Numbered from the stretch's first letter, positions 1 through 6,821 are shown. The stretch: 14,667 nt of DNA from an uncultured Muribaculaceae bacterium (GCA_910588245.1 CAJUQP010000060.1:1-14667), one strand, 5' to 3'. Made by a program: numbers and translations. The notes: a model not told the origin generated them from the sequence alone.

Positions 1-273
1 GCTTGGCGACTGATGCCGCTTAGCCTATGAATATTTTTTTAACGAACTATTGTTAAAACATATGTAGTGATAAAAATTAGCAAACATACACTACCTCCGC
101 GAGACGAATGAGGATATGACGGCCCGTAAGGTGAGATTTCTCTTTATCATAAGTGCAAATTTAATGGAATACTATTGAAACAGATGTTCCAATTAACTCA
201 ATTTAACAAAGTGATAAACATCAAAAACATAAAGTAAAACTAATCAAAAACACAAAATAAGATCTCCCGGGCG
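1..273. other. AT-rich stretch without a recognisable gene
   Basis: No open reading frame of useful length and no RNA gene is visible here on either strand. The only structure I see is a 7-base inverted repeat, TTTTAAC at 37-43 and GTTAAAA at 52-58, with an 8-base loop. It could be the weak end of a transcript entering from the left, but nothing confirms this. The base composition is clearly lower in GC than the metabolic genes further right, which fits an accessory junction. Confidence 0.5.
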
Positions 274-303
274 TTTCGTCTTCACAAATTTGTGAAGACG
301 AAA
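274..303. promoter_or_regulatory. Perfect 30-bp palindrome, probable HigA operator
   Basis: The half-site TTTCGTCTTCACAAA (274-288) is followed at once by its exact reverse complement (289-303). The right half contains TTTG at 289-292, exactly 20 bases before the -7 element at 313, so the palindrome covers the -33 promoter element. HigA-family antitoxins bind inverted repeats over their own promoter and repress it. The fit of position and symmetry makes autorepression the natural reading, although binding itself is inferred. Confidence 0.75.
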
Positions 304-320
304 AAATATTACTAACTTTG
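289..320 (+). promoter_or_regulatory. Bacteroidetes-type promoter of higA
   Basis: TTTG at 289-292 (-33) and TAACTTTG at 313-320 (-7) are separated by 20 bases, the standard Bacteroidetes arrangement. Transcription should begin a few bases after 320, giving a leader of roughly 30 bases before the higA start at 360. Confidence 0.75.
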
Positions 321-321
321 C

Positions 322-375
322 ATGAAAGTTGTTAAGATTTTTACGGTAGAAGAAGCCTTATGGATCCGGCTATGA
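322..375 (+). other. 17-codon mini-ORF ahead of higA (possible toxin-gene remnant)
   Basis: ATG at 322 opens a 17-residue frame, MKVVKIFTVEEALWIRL, ending in TGA at 373-375. The stop overlaps the internal HigA methionine codon at 372 as ATGA, the usual stop-start overlap of coupled genes. In most higBA loci the toxin gene lies directly upstream of the antitoxin, so this could be the fused remains of a higB start and end after an internal deletion. Against translation, the ATG lies only two bases after the -7 element, so the mRNA may start inside or after it. I cannot identify the peptide by homology. Confidence 0.3.
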
Positions 376-686
376 TAGCGAATAATCTCACTCCTTTTGA
401 ACCGACACATCCCGGAGAGCTAATACGAGATGAGCTTGAAGCACGTAATCTTTCGCAGGCGAAACTTGCGAACCAAATCGGTGTCTCCCCCTCTCTCCTC
501 AACGAAGTTATAAATGGCAAACGGGCAGTAAATACCGAATTATCTCTATTATTAGAAGCAGCCTTGGGAATTGAGGCAGAATTATTTCTGAAATTGCAAA
601 GTGCGTATAATATGCAGGTTGCAAAATCAGATTCATCATTTATGAATCGTCTTGCCAATATTCGCAAGATTGCCGCGGCATTATGA
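360..686 (+). CDS. higA: HigA-family XRE antitoxin, no complete partner toxin
   Basis: A 108-residue DNA-binding antitoxin of the HigA/VapI type. Residues 12-22 (PFEPTHPGELI) are the family's N-terminal signature. Residues 31-55 form the helix-turn-helix (LSQAKLANQIGVS, then NEVINGKR). The C-terminal part carries the usual NMQ(V/I)A...SFMNRLANIRKIAAAL-like tail. HigA proteins neutralise the HigB mRNA-cleaving toxin and repress their own operon. The matching operator is the palindrome at 274-303. The first ATG at 360 is used here; an internal ATG at 372 (MIANNL) is equally close to where homologues usually begin and overlaps the stop of the mini-ORF. No HigB gene fits upstream or downstream: the promoter abuts the gene on the left and a convergent gene follows on the right. 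It is therefore an orphan antitoxin, perhaps now acting only as a regulator. Confidence 0.88.
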   Translation: MDPAMIANNLTPFEPTHPGELIRDELEARNLSQAKLANQIGVSPSLLNEVINGKRAVNTELSLLLEAALGIEAELFLKLQSAYNMQVAKSDSSFMNRLANIRKIAAAL

Positions 687-689
687 TTA

Positions 690-707
690 GTGCGTGTAAC
701 GCACTTT
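690..707 (+). terminator. Short hairpin after higA
   Basis: GTGCGT (690-695), a 3-base loop and ACGCAC (699-704) form a perfect 6-bp stem starting four bases after the higA stop, followed by only three T residues. It may end the higA transcript in the 62-base gap before the convergent flavoprotein gene. The short T-run makes it a weak candidate. Confidence 0.4.
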
Positions 708-748
708 AAGAAGTCGTTTAAAATTACAAAAGCTTTCAGAAGGATTGA

Positions 749-1231
749 TCAGGGTTTGCTTTTGCCGACAGGAGGCTCGGTGAGGGTTATCCTCACCACG
801 GTGGTGCGGCCGAGGCTGCGGGCTATGGCTTCGTCGAAATGATCCATATATTTCGGAAGGAAACGGATGCAGAGAAGACGGAGAGCCTCAATCTTCTCTG
901 CATCGTCGCATACGATCTCAGCCCTACCTATCGCCACAGCCGAATGATAGTATTCCGTGAAATTGTTCTTATCCTCTTCATATCTCGGAGCACATTTGCT
1001 CACCGCCGAAAGACTGACAATGGGATTGGCTCCTATACAATCGAGCTTCTCACCTTCTCCGGCACAGTGAAAATAGAAAACGCTGTCATCTTTACGCACA
1101 ACCGACAGGGGCACTCCGTAGGGGGTGCCGTCGGGTCGCGTCATACTTACCGTCACATAAGGAGCCCTGTCGAATACGTCGAGTGCCCATTCCGCATCTT
1201 TCTGCCGGGTGGCTTTTCTCATCTGCCGCAT
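749..1231 (-). CDS. Pyridoxamine 5'-phosphate oxidase-like (NimA-type) flavoprotein
   Basis: A 160-residue soluble protein of the FMN-binding split-barrel superfamily, nearest in style to COG3467 / NimA-like proteins. The family trace is clear: a first strand around YVTVSMTRPDGTPYGVPLS (residues 25-43), then VFYFHCAGEGEKLDCI (51-66), where the Nim family has FHGA-x-G-x-K-x-D-x-[IL], then NPIVSLSAVSK. Members bind FMN or another flavin; some Nim proteins reduce nitroimidazoles, but most have no known substrate, so resistance should not be assumed. Two starts are close together, ATG 1231 and ATG 1222; the longer is given. It lies 48 bases behind the acyltransferase gene on the same strand, and that gap is filled by heptamer repeats with no -7 element, so the two are probably co-transcribed. 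Confidence 0.85.
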   Translation of the reverse strand: MRQMRKATRQKDAEWALDVFDRAPYVTVSMTRPDGTPYGVPLSVVRKDDSVFYFHCAGEGEKLDCIGANPIVSLSAVSKCAPRYEEDKNNFTEYYHSAVAIGRAEIVCDDAEKIEALRLLCIRFLPKYMDHFDEAIARSLGRTTVVRITLTEPPVGKSKP

Positions 1232-1232
1232 A

Positions 1233-1274
1233 GTTGGTTGAGGATTTAGGGTTGATGGTTGAGAGTTTATGGTT
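1233..1274 (-). repeat. Degenerate AACCCTA heptamer tract (6 units)
   Basis: Read on the minus strand, the sense of both flanking genes, this is six uninterrupted 7-base units: AACCATA, AACTCTC, AACCATC, AACCCTA, AATCCTC, AACCAAC. It fills the gap between the acyltransferase stop and the flavoprotein ATG, stopping a few bases short of the start codon. The same unit family occurs at 3315-3410 and 11932-11987. Confidence 0.85.
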
Positions 1275-1279
1275 GAATT

Positions 1280-2428
1280 CTAAGCTTTTTCCATAACCGG
1301 CATTTCCCTACGGGTGCGTGGAAGTCCGGCCATCCAGCGGCAAGCCGGAATGAGGGAGAGAAACTTGGTGGCGACGTAGCAGCTTACGAAAGTGCAGGCG
1401 GCTATGGCCGGGATGGCCGCAACTGTCGGCAGGCCCAGTGAATCCTTGAATACCCTCACCCACATGCCGAGCCAGAGGATATGCATAAGATACATGCCGT
1501 AGCTCATGTTTGACAGGTCGGCCACAATGCGCGGAGTCTCACTCTTCCGTATGCAGGTGAAGAGAAGGAAGGCTCCTGTGGTCAGCATAACGCAGTTGAT
1601 TGTGCAGAACGACCAGCCTATCTCCAGCACGGGAGTGTCGTGCAACTCTCCCGGCACCGCCTGCAGATAGAACGACAGGATAGTCCACACAGCGCCGACC
1701 GCAGTAAGCGCGGCGCCCGCATAAAGTCTCTTGCTCCGGCTCCAGTCAAGATGCACCCTGATATAATGGGCAAGCACCAGATAGCCGAGATAGCCCGAGA
1801 AATACCATAAGAGATGAAATTCATTCCAGAAACACTGGCCCCACACCTCTCCGAAGAAGCGGTTGAGATATGGCATAAGGGTGGAGATAAGGAAGAGGCT
1901 GATGAAGAAACGTTCCTCCCTGGCCGTGGCTTTAGTAAGCCACGGAGATATGACGGGGATGAAGAGGTAGAGGCTGATGAGGGGATACATGAACCACAGA
2001 TGGCCGGCAAGCGTCGGGAAATTGAGCGCTATGCGCGAGAGATCGCGCACCGATGTCTCACGGTCGATCTGATCCCACAGCATCGGCACAGTGGAATAGA
2101 CCACCATGAAGAACAGAAACGCAGGAAGAATCCTCCAGGCCCTTCTCTTATAAAACTCCATCGCTGTCTGCCCCTCCTTCATGGGCACAAGCAGGAACGC
2201 CGAGACTATCATGAAGAGAGGCACCGACATGCGCGAGAATCCGTCGTAGACTGACACCCACAGCCGGTCGGCCTCCGTGGCGAGCAACGACTGCGGACCG
2301 GCCATGTCGGTCGACCCAGGGGCACCATAGAAATTCTCGCTCGCATGAACAAGCATCACGAGGAAACACGCGAACACACGGACATAATCCAGAAATACGA
2401 TACGTTTCATGATCTGTTGTAATTGCAT
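1280..2428 (-). CDS. Acyltransferase-3 family integral membrane protein
   Basis: A 382-residue membrane protein of the acyltransferase-3 family (OafA/WecH type). These proteins transfer acetyl or other acyl groups to cell-surface sugars or peptides at the inner membrane. The N-terminus shows the family start, FLDYVRVFACFLVMLVHASENF, with the conserved histidine at H28 (H22 from the shorter start). About ten hydrophobic segments follow, including VPLFMIVSAFLLVP near residue 70 and LWFMYPLISLYLFIPVI near 143. A late SYGMYLMHILW segment, also typical of the family, lies around residue 310. ATG 2428 is used; ATG 2410 (MKRIVFLDYVR) is the better match to where homologues begin and is a real alternative. 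A -7 element lies about 38 bases upstream. The acceptor is not visible: no capsule or O-antigen genes are in the window. Confidence 0.88.
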   Translation of the reverse strand: MQLQQIMKRIVFLDYVRVFACFLVMLVHASENFYGAPGSTDMAGPQSLLATEADRLWVSVYDGFSRMSVPLFMIVSAFLLVPMKEGQTAMEFYKRRAWRILPAFLFFMVVYSTVPMLWDQIDRETSVRDLSRIALNFPTLAGHLWFMYPLISLYLFIPVISPWLTKATAREERFFISLFLISTLMPYLNRFFGEVWGQCFWNEFHLLWYFSGYLGYLVLAHYIRVHLDWSRSKRLYAGAALTAVGAVWTILSFYLQAVPGELHDTPVLEIGWSFCTINCVMLTTGAFLLFTCIRKSETPRIVADLSNMSYGMYLMHILWLGMWVRVFKDSLGLPTVAAIPAIAACTFVSCYVATKFLSLIPACRWMAGLPRTRREMPVMEKA

Positions 2429-2465
2429 CTGTTTGGGTTGGCGACACCGTTTGCCGGCATCTCTG

Positions 2466-2473
2466 CAAAAATA
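2466..2473 (-). promoter_or_regulatory. -7 element of the acyltransferase operon
   Basis: The minus strand reads TATTTTTG, a full TAnnTTTG match, 37 bases ahead of ATG 2428 and 55 ahead of ATG 2410. The -33 position is not a clear TTTG. The 180-base gap 2429-2608 is a divergent promoter region shared with the MarC-family gene. Confidence 0.6.
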
Positions 2474-2578
2474 CGGATAATATTTGGATTTTCATCGCGA
2501 AATCCGAAAAAAGGTATATGAGGAAAGAAATAATGAAAAACTATAGGTGAACTGTGCCCTTTATTCAGAAAAAATCTG

Positions 2579-2586
2579 TATTTTTG
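2579..2586 (+). promoter_or_regulatory. -7 element of the MarC-family gene
   Basis: TATTTTTG matches TAnnTTTG and ends 22 bases before the ATG at 2609. The -33 match is weak (TGTG near 2553). It presumably drives marC-like transcription, and perhaps the dipeptidase behind it, since no other -7 element is seen before 3411. Confidence 0.65.
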
Positions 2587-2608
2587 CAGCATAGTTAACC
2601 TACCTCAT

Positions 2609-3256
2609 ATGGAAAATCTACCATTCGCATTCATTTGCCTGACATCGTTCTTCACTTTGGCCAATCCGCTCGGCACAATGCCTGTGTTCCTGTCGATGAC
2701 CAAAGACCTTGACAACGAACAACGCAGCCAGATCCTGCGTCGGGCCACGATCATCTCGTTTGTCATTCTCGTGGCCTTCACTGTGTGCGGCCAGATCCTC
2801 TTCTCGCTTTTCGGCATATCGACCAACGGCTTCCGCATAGCCGCCGGATTCATAATCATGAAGATCGGTTTCGACATGCTCCAGGCCAAGTATTCCCACG
2901 TGAAACTTAAAGACGAAGAGGTCAAGATCTACGCCAACGACATCTCCATCACCCCTCTGGCCATTCCAATGCTGTGTGGTCCCGGAGCCATAGCCAACGG
3001 AATCATGCTCATGGAAGACGCCAATACCTGGGCCCTCAAAGGAATCCTTATAGGCAGCATAGCCTTCATATATTTCCTCACCTACTGCATTCTGCGGGCC
3101 TCCACACGTCTGCTCAAGATTCTGGGCGACACCGGCAACAACGTGATGATGCGCCTTATGGGCCTAATCCTGATGGTGATCGCCGTGGAGTGCTTCGTAG
3201 GCGGAGTGAAGCCGATCCTCATCGACATCATCAAGACCGGCAACGGAATCCTGTAA
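2609..3256 (+). CDS. MarC family (UPF0056) membrane protein
   Basis: A 215-residue inner-membrane protein with six hydrophobic segments, the normal size for the MarC/UPF0056 family. The family landmarks are present: NPLG at residues 19-22 in the first helix, followed by PVFLSMT, and a GPGAIA motif at 124-129 in the second half. The two halves echo each other, as expected for an internally duplicated transporter-like fold. Family members are named after a multiple-antibiotic-resistance locus, but Escherichia coli MarC itself does not confer resistance, and some relatives have been proposed to export amino acids. The substrate here cannot be read from sequence. It is divergent from the acyltransferase and lies upstream of the C69 dipeptidase on the same strand, separated by a repeat-filled gap. 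Confidence 0.9.
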   Translation: MENLPFAFICLTSFFTLANPLGTMPVFLSMTKDLDNEQRSQILRRATIISFVILVAFTVCGQILFSLFGISTNGFRIAAGFIIMKIGFDMLQAKYSHVKLKDEEVKIYANDISITPLAIPMLCGPGAIANGIMLMEDANTWALKGILIGSIAFIYFLTYCILRASTRLLKILGDTGNNVMMRLMGLILMVIAVECFVGGVKPILIDIIKTGNGIL

Positions 3257-3259
3257 ATT

Positions 3260-3294
3260 GAGAGTTGAAAGTTGAGGGTTGAGAGTTGAAAATT
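3260..3294 (-). repeat. Heptamer tract in opposite orientation (5 units)
   Basis: On the plus strand this reads GAGAGTT, GAAAGTT, GAGGGTT, GAGAGTT, GAAAATT, the reverse complement of AACTCTC/AACCCTC-type units. It begins three bases after the MarC-family stop. Its inverted orientation relative to 3315-3410 means the transcript could fold the two halves into a long imperfect hairpin between the two genes. Confidence 0.75.
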
Positions 3295-3314
3295 TCGCAA
3301 TCAAGTCACCTCTA

Positions 3315-3410
3315 AACCTTCAATACTAAACTCTAAACCCTAAACTCTCAACGAAACACGAAACCCTCAACCATAAACCCTAAACCATAAACCCTAAACC
3401 CCATACCCAC
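3315..3410 (+). repeat. Degenerate AACCCTA heptamer tract (13 units, one break)
   Basis: Units in order are AACCTTC, AATACTA, AACTCTA, AACCCTA, AACTCTC and the diverged AACGAAA (3315-3356), then a 5-base break, then AACCCTC, AACCATA, AACCCTA, AACCATA, AACCCTA and two drifting units that run straight into the dipeptidase ATG at 3411. The strand is C/A-rich and almost free of G in the direction of transcription. Confidence 0.85.
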
Positions 3411-5018
3411 ATGACATCTTCTTTACTCAAGACAGCCCTCACCGCCCTGACGCTGGCAATAGCTCTTGGAGCCGGCGCTCAGTTGCCCAAAGATGCCTGC
3501 ACAAGCATCATGGTAGGCAAGAAAGCCTCCGCCGACGGCTCCGTGATGACGAGCCACACTTGCGACTCATGGTATCGCACCTGGATGCAGAGCGTACCAC
3601 CGAAAGACTATCCCCGCGACACCGTGATGAGTGTCTATGAGGGGAGAATGCATACAGAATATGCCGGCAGCAAAGACGGCATGAAAGAGAAAGGGCAGAT
3701 ACCACAGGCCAGACATACCTACCGGTTCCTCGACACGGCCTACCCCTGCCTCAACGAGAAACAGCTCGCCATCGGTGAGACAACCTACACCGGACGCGAC
3801 ACAATGCAGAACACCAAAGGCATGTTCATGATCGAGGAACTCGCACGCGTAGCCCTTGAGAGATGCTCAACCGCCCGCGAGGCCATAACCCTCATGGGGC
3901 AGCTCATAAAGCAGTATGGTTATGGCGATAGCGGAGAGTGCCTCACCATCGCCGACCCGAAGGAAGTATGGATCTTCGAGGTGCAGGGAGAGGGACCTGA
4001 CAAGATAGGCGGCGTCTGGGCGGCACAGCGCATCCCCGACGACCATATCGCAGTGTCGGCCAATGTGAGCCGCATCGGAAAGATCGACTTCAAGGATAAA
4101 GACAACTTCATGGCCTCCGACAATGTGAAGAGCGTGGCCAAGAAGATGGGCCTCTGGGATGGCAAGGAGGAATTCTCCTTCTGGAAAGCATACAGCGGCG
4201 GCAACTATCAGAAAGAACCTAAAAACTACAGTGTGCGTGAGCTCTTCATCATGCAGCAGCTCGCACCGAGCGCAGGCTTCAACAACTCCATGGAGGAACT
4301 GCCCGTGAGTGTAAAAGCCGAGAAACCTGTCAGCGTGGAGGATGTGGCTCGCCTGCTCGGATCTTATTATGAGGGCACTCCCCTCAATCTCAGCGGCAAG
4401 CTCAAGGTGAAGAATCCCCGCAAGAAGAAAACCGACGGCGCCGACATGCCCGACAGCATTGTCAGCCCCGTGGCGAATCCCTGGATGCAGCCCGACGAGA
4501 TAGCCGTCTACAACGCCCTCGGTGATCCGACGATGAAGAACATACGCACCGTCAGTGTGCCCTGGTGTGCCTACTCCACCATTATACAGTGCCGCGACTG
4601 GCTCCCCGACGGCGTGGGTGCCGTGGCATGGGTGGCGCTCGACAACCCCGGGCAGTCTCCCCGCTTCCCGATCTTTGCCGCCACTGCCGACCTCCCCGCA
4701 TTGCTGAAAGTCTGCGGACAGCACCGCACGCGCGACGACGCGGCCCTATGGCATTACCGCAAGGCAAACAAGCTCGCCACTGTGCGCTGGGGCGACGCCC
4801 GCAAGACCCTCGAGCCTGCGCGCGACCATTTCCTGAAGAAAGGACAGATCGAGCTCCCGGCCATCGAGCAGGAATATGCCCGTCTGATAAAAGAGGGTAA
4901 GAACGCCGAAGCCGAGGCGCTCCTCACCGACTACACCCGCGACTTCTTCGGCGCGACAATCATACGCTGGGATGAGCTCGCCGACAAATACTGGCGCGAC
5001 CGCTGGAAAGGATTCTGA
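3411..5018 (+). CDS. Secreted C69-family dipeptidase
   Basis: A 535-residue peptidase of family C69 (PepD/U34 type), which hydrolyses dipeptides with an N-terminal cysteine nucleophile freed by removal of a leader. Residues 1-23 are a signal peptide, cleaved most likely after AGA23 before Q24. The next residues lead to DACTSIMVGKKASADGS (28-44), the family's start, with C30 as the predicted catalytic residue after processing. Later family-like stretches are GMFMIEELARVALERC and GYGDSGECLTIADPKEVWIFEV. Length is normal for secreted Bacteroidales members. The ATG at 3411 is the only start compatible with the signal peptide. It follows the MarC-family gene by 154 bases of mainly heptamer repeat without a clear promoter, so readthrough from 2579 is likely. 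A strong terminator follows at 5040. It probably works in the periplasm on peptide scraps. Confidence 0.9.
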   Translation: MTSSLLKTALTALTLAIALGAGAQLPKDACTSIMVGKKASADGSVMTSHTCDSWYRTWMQSVPPKDYPRDTVMSVYEGRMHTEYAGSKDGMKEKGQIPQARHTYRFLDTAYPCLNEKQLAIGETTYTGRDTMQNTKGMFMIEELARVALERCSTAREAITLMGQLIKQYGYGDSGECLTIADPKEVWIFEVQGEGPDKIGGVWAAQRIPDDHIAVSANVSRIGKIDFKDKDNFMASDNVKSVAKKMGLWDGKEEFSFWKAYSGGNYQKEPKNYSVRELFIMQQLAPSAGFNNSMEELPVSVKAEKPVSVEDVARLLGSYYEGTPLNLSGKLKVKNPRKKKTDGADMPDSIVSPVANPWMQPDEIAVYNALGDPTMKNIRTVSVPWCAYSTIIQCRDWLPDGVGAVAWVALDNPGQSPRFPIFAATADLPALLKVCGQHRTRDDAALWHYRKANKLATVRWGDARKTLEPARDHFLKKGQIELPAIEQEYARLIKEGKNAEAEALLTDYTRDFFGATIIRWDELADKYWRDRWKGF

Positions 5019-5039
5019 CGTTTAATACCCTATCCCACA

Positions 5040-5083
5040 ACAGGGCAAGACGGATTCAAACCCGTCTTGCCCTGTCATTTTAA
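5040..5083 (+). terminator. Strong intrinsic terminator after the dipeptidase gene
   Basis: ACAGGGCAAGACGG (5040-5053) pairs perfectly over 14 bases with CCGTCTTGCCCTGT (5062-5075) around an 8-base loop, then CATTTTAAT follows. It begins about 20 bases after the stop codon and isolates the dipeptidase transcript from the antitoxin-like gene. Confidence 0.88.
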
Positions 5084-5143
5084 TGATAATTCTGATAAAT
5101 TGACAAATGTACAACAAATCTTCGCAAGAATTTATTTGTGTAA

Positions 5144-5180
5144 TATATTTGCTTTATATTTGCAAATAAAATGATATCAT
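5144..5180 (+). promoter_or_regulatory. Promoter with nested palindromes ahead of the RHH gene
   Basis: Two overlapping-scale -7 elements, TATATTTG at 5144-5151 and TATATTTG at 5155-5162, lie 11 bases apart. The second is embedded in the palindrome TATTTGCAAATA (5157-5168). Another perfect palindrome, ATGATATCAT (5171-5180), sits one base before the start codon. Ribbon-helix-helix antitoxins bind short palindromes at their own promoter, so one or both are candidate operators. Confidence 0.6.
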
Positions 5181-5181
5181 T

Positions 5182-5472
5182 ATGGAAGCAGCAATTCAAA
5201 AAAAAGCCACAATGTTCCGGCTGAATGTAGATCTGATCGAACGTCTTAAAGAAATGGCCAGAAAAGAACATAGAAGCCTTAACAATTTTGTAGAGTGCAT
5301 ATTGCTCGATGTTGCCTATAACGAACCCAATGCTGTGACTAAAGCTGCTATTGAGGAAGCACGGAGCGGCAAATTACGCAATGTACCGCCTGTTGATACA
5401 TCTTCTGTCGAGGCTATGTTCAATTGTCAGGAGAGGCGACGCGAGGCGAAAGTGGAGCGGGTGAAGAGATAG
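5182..5472 (+). CDS. Orphan ribbon-helix-helix antitoxin-like protein
   Basis: A 96-residue protein. Residues 8-43 fit a ribbon-helix-helix DNA-binding unit: a short strand KATMFRLN, helix VDLIERLKEMARKE, a turn, then helix SLNNFVECILLD. The middle resembles small Bacteroidales antitoxins that run to a short DTSSVEAM-like end. Here that motif lies at about residues 73-79, and the remaining tail is unusually rich in Arg and Lys. Residues 82-96 are encoded within the 46-base tail-to-tail overlap with the MFS gene. No toxin gene follows, as the next gene is convergent. It is probably an antitoxin that lost its toxin at a rearrangement junction and kept its own regulated promoter. The family call is from pattern recognition of the RHH region; the partner toxin type cannot be told. 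Confidence 0.72.
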   Translation: MEAAIQKKATMFRLNVDLIERLKEMARKEHRSLNNFVECILLDVAYNEPNAVTKAAIEEARSGKLRNVPPVDTSSVEAMFNCQERRREAKVERVKR

Positions 5473-6662
5473 AATATGAGGGTGCCCGCGAGCTGCATGA
5501 CAGCCGCCCCCCAGAATGCGGCGGAATAGGAGATGTATTCAAGCAGGAAACCTCCGGCCACTATGCCCAGCCCCATGCCCAGATCCCACGAGGTCAGTAT
5601 GGAGGAGTTGGCCGTGCCCCTCTGGTCGTTGCGCGCCATCTTGATAAACATGTTGAGGAAAGCCGGAAACATGTGGCCGTTGCCCAGGCCTATCAATGCG
5701 GCCGACAGATAATAGGCCCAGCCGTGCTCCACGGCCGCGAACAGCGTGAACCCGGCCAGCGACAGCAGCACACCCACAGCGGCGTTCTCCACGATCTTCC
5801 CCTTGGCGAGAGCCTTCGATCCCTGCAGACGAGAGGCGAAAAGGCCGAACGACAGGATCATGAAGAAGACGCCGGTGCCCCCGGTGATGCCGAGCACCTC
5901 GGCTCCGTAGATGGCCACATAGTTCGACATTATCCCCCAGCACATGCCGAAGCAGAGTATGTTGGCGGCAAGCACCCAGGCACGGGTGAGGAAAAAGCGG
6001 TCGAGACTCATCGGCTTCTTCTCCTTCACCGGCTCCCGTTTCTTAAGTTTTATGGAGGAGACTGTCAGGAAACCCGCCAGGGCCACACCCAGCGCTATCC
6101 AGAAGAGGAGCATGAAGTTGCCGGTCACATCATAGATCCATATACCCACCGAGGGGGCGAAGGCCATGGCAAGGTTGTTGCTCAGTCCGTAGAACCCTAT
6201 CCCCTCGTTGCGGCGCGAAGAGGGGAGCACGTCGATGGCCACCGTGGAGTTGGCCACGGTCACGGCTCCGAACGGCAATCCGTGGAGAGTGCGCACTATG
6301 GCGAAGAGCAGCAACGTTCCCGCGCCGATATAGCCCGTGAAAAGGATGAAGAAAATGAAAAAGCAGAGGGTCAGCACCTTTTTCCGGTCAAACGTGTCGA
6401 CTATGAAGCCGCTGAAGGGCCTCACGAGAAGCGCCGCCACAACATAGCCGGAAAGCACGAGCCCCATCACGTCCTTGTCGGCGGCAAACTGCGCGTCGAG
6501 ATAGATCGGCAGAAGGGGAGTAAGGATGTAGAATGAGAAAAAAAGCATGAAATTCCCCACCATCGCCTTGCAGTAGTTGCGGTTCCAGAGTTTCTCCTTC
6601 AGCACCGCCGCCTCGGCGGCCATAGCCTCCGCAGGCATCGTCTCAACGTCTTTCCTGTCCAT
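5427..6662 (-). CDS. MFS transporter (12-helix major facilitator)
   Basis: A 411-residue major facilitator superfamily protein with a soluble N-terminus of about 30 residues and twelve predicted membrane segments. The conserved loop between helices 2 and 3 is visible as GFIVDTFDRKKVL, a variant of the MFS A-motif. A short charged central loop (KLKKREPVKEKKPMSLDR) separates the halves. MFS carriers of this shape exchange small molecules for protons; the substrate is not deducible. It is transcribed away from the two arabinofuranosidase genes across a 248-base gap carrying promoters both ways, so a role in sugar uptake or efflux is possible but unproven. The start at 6662 gives the long N-terminus; internal methionines at residues 9 and 14 are alternatives. 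Its 3' end overlaps the RHH gene by 46 bases. Confidence 0.88.
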   Translation of the reverse strand: MDRKDVETMPAEAMAAEAAVLKEKLWNRNYCKAMVGNFMLFFSFYILTPLLPIYLDAQFAADKDVMGLVLSGYVVAALLVRPFSGFIVDTFDRKKVLTLCFFIFFILFTGYIGAGTLLLFAIVRTLHGLPFGAVTVANSTVAIDVLPSSRRNEGIGFYGLSNNLAMAFAPSVGIWIYDVTGNFMLLFWIALGVALAGFLTVSSIKLKKREPVKEKKPMSLDRFFLTRAWVLAANILCFGMCWGIMSNYVAIYGAEVLGITGGTGVFFMILSFGLFASRLQGSKALAKGKIVENAAVGVLLSLAGFTLFAAVEHGWAYYLSAALIGLGNGHMFPAFLNMFIKMARNDQRGTANSSILTSWDLGMGLGIVAGGFLLEYISYSAAFWGAAVMQLAGTLIFYLFTRSTFASRRLS

Positions 6663-6717
6663 AATCCTGTTGTCAGCCTGGGGTGATACCCGCAGGTCTT
6701 TCTATCATTTTACGCCG

Positions 6718-6725
6718 CAAAATTA
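6718..6725 (-). promoter_or_regulatory. -7 element of the MFS gene
   Basis: The minus strand reads TAATTTTG, a TAnnTTTG match about 55 bases ahead of the ATG, with a GTTG (plus-strand 6746-6749) 20 bases further upstream as a possible -33. It lies in the divergent region shared with the GH51 operon. Confidence 0.55.
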
Positions 6726-6821
6726 CAAATTCGCAAGGAATTGGGCAACTATTGAACGGAATAGACGGGTTTATCCACCATTTTGCATGTTTTTTCCACT
6801 TTCAAGAATTGATATATTTAT

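Noticed and set aside
37..58. Terminator of a gene to the left of the window
   Set aside because: The 7-bp stem is almost entirely A/T pairs and no gene end is visible, so it is likely chance in AT-rich DNA.
749..1231. Calling the flavoprotein a nitroimidazole-resistance (nim) gene
   Set aside because: Only superfamily-level similarity is visible; most such proteins have no demonstrated nitroreductase activity.
3315..3410. Telomere or plant-DNA contamination suggested by CCCTAAA units
   Set aside because: Units are degenerate, occur at three separate sites between bacterial genes, and fit the same orientation rule each time.
3867..4724. 285-codon minus-strand frame within the dipeptidase gene
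   Set aside because: Shadow of a well-matched C69 peptidase in a GC-rich gene; no family resemblance.
5424..6536. 370-codon plus-strand frame across the MFS gene
   Set aside because: It is antisense to a clear 12-helix transporter, its product is a low-complexity His/Gly/Glu/Arg-rich string, and it has no promoter or start signal of its own.
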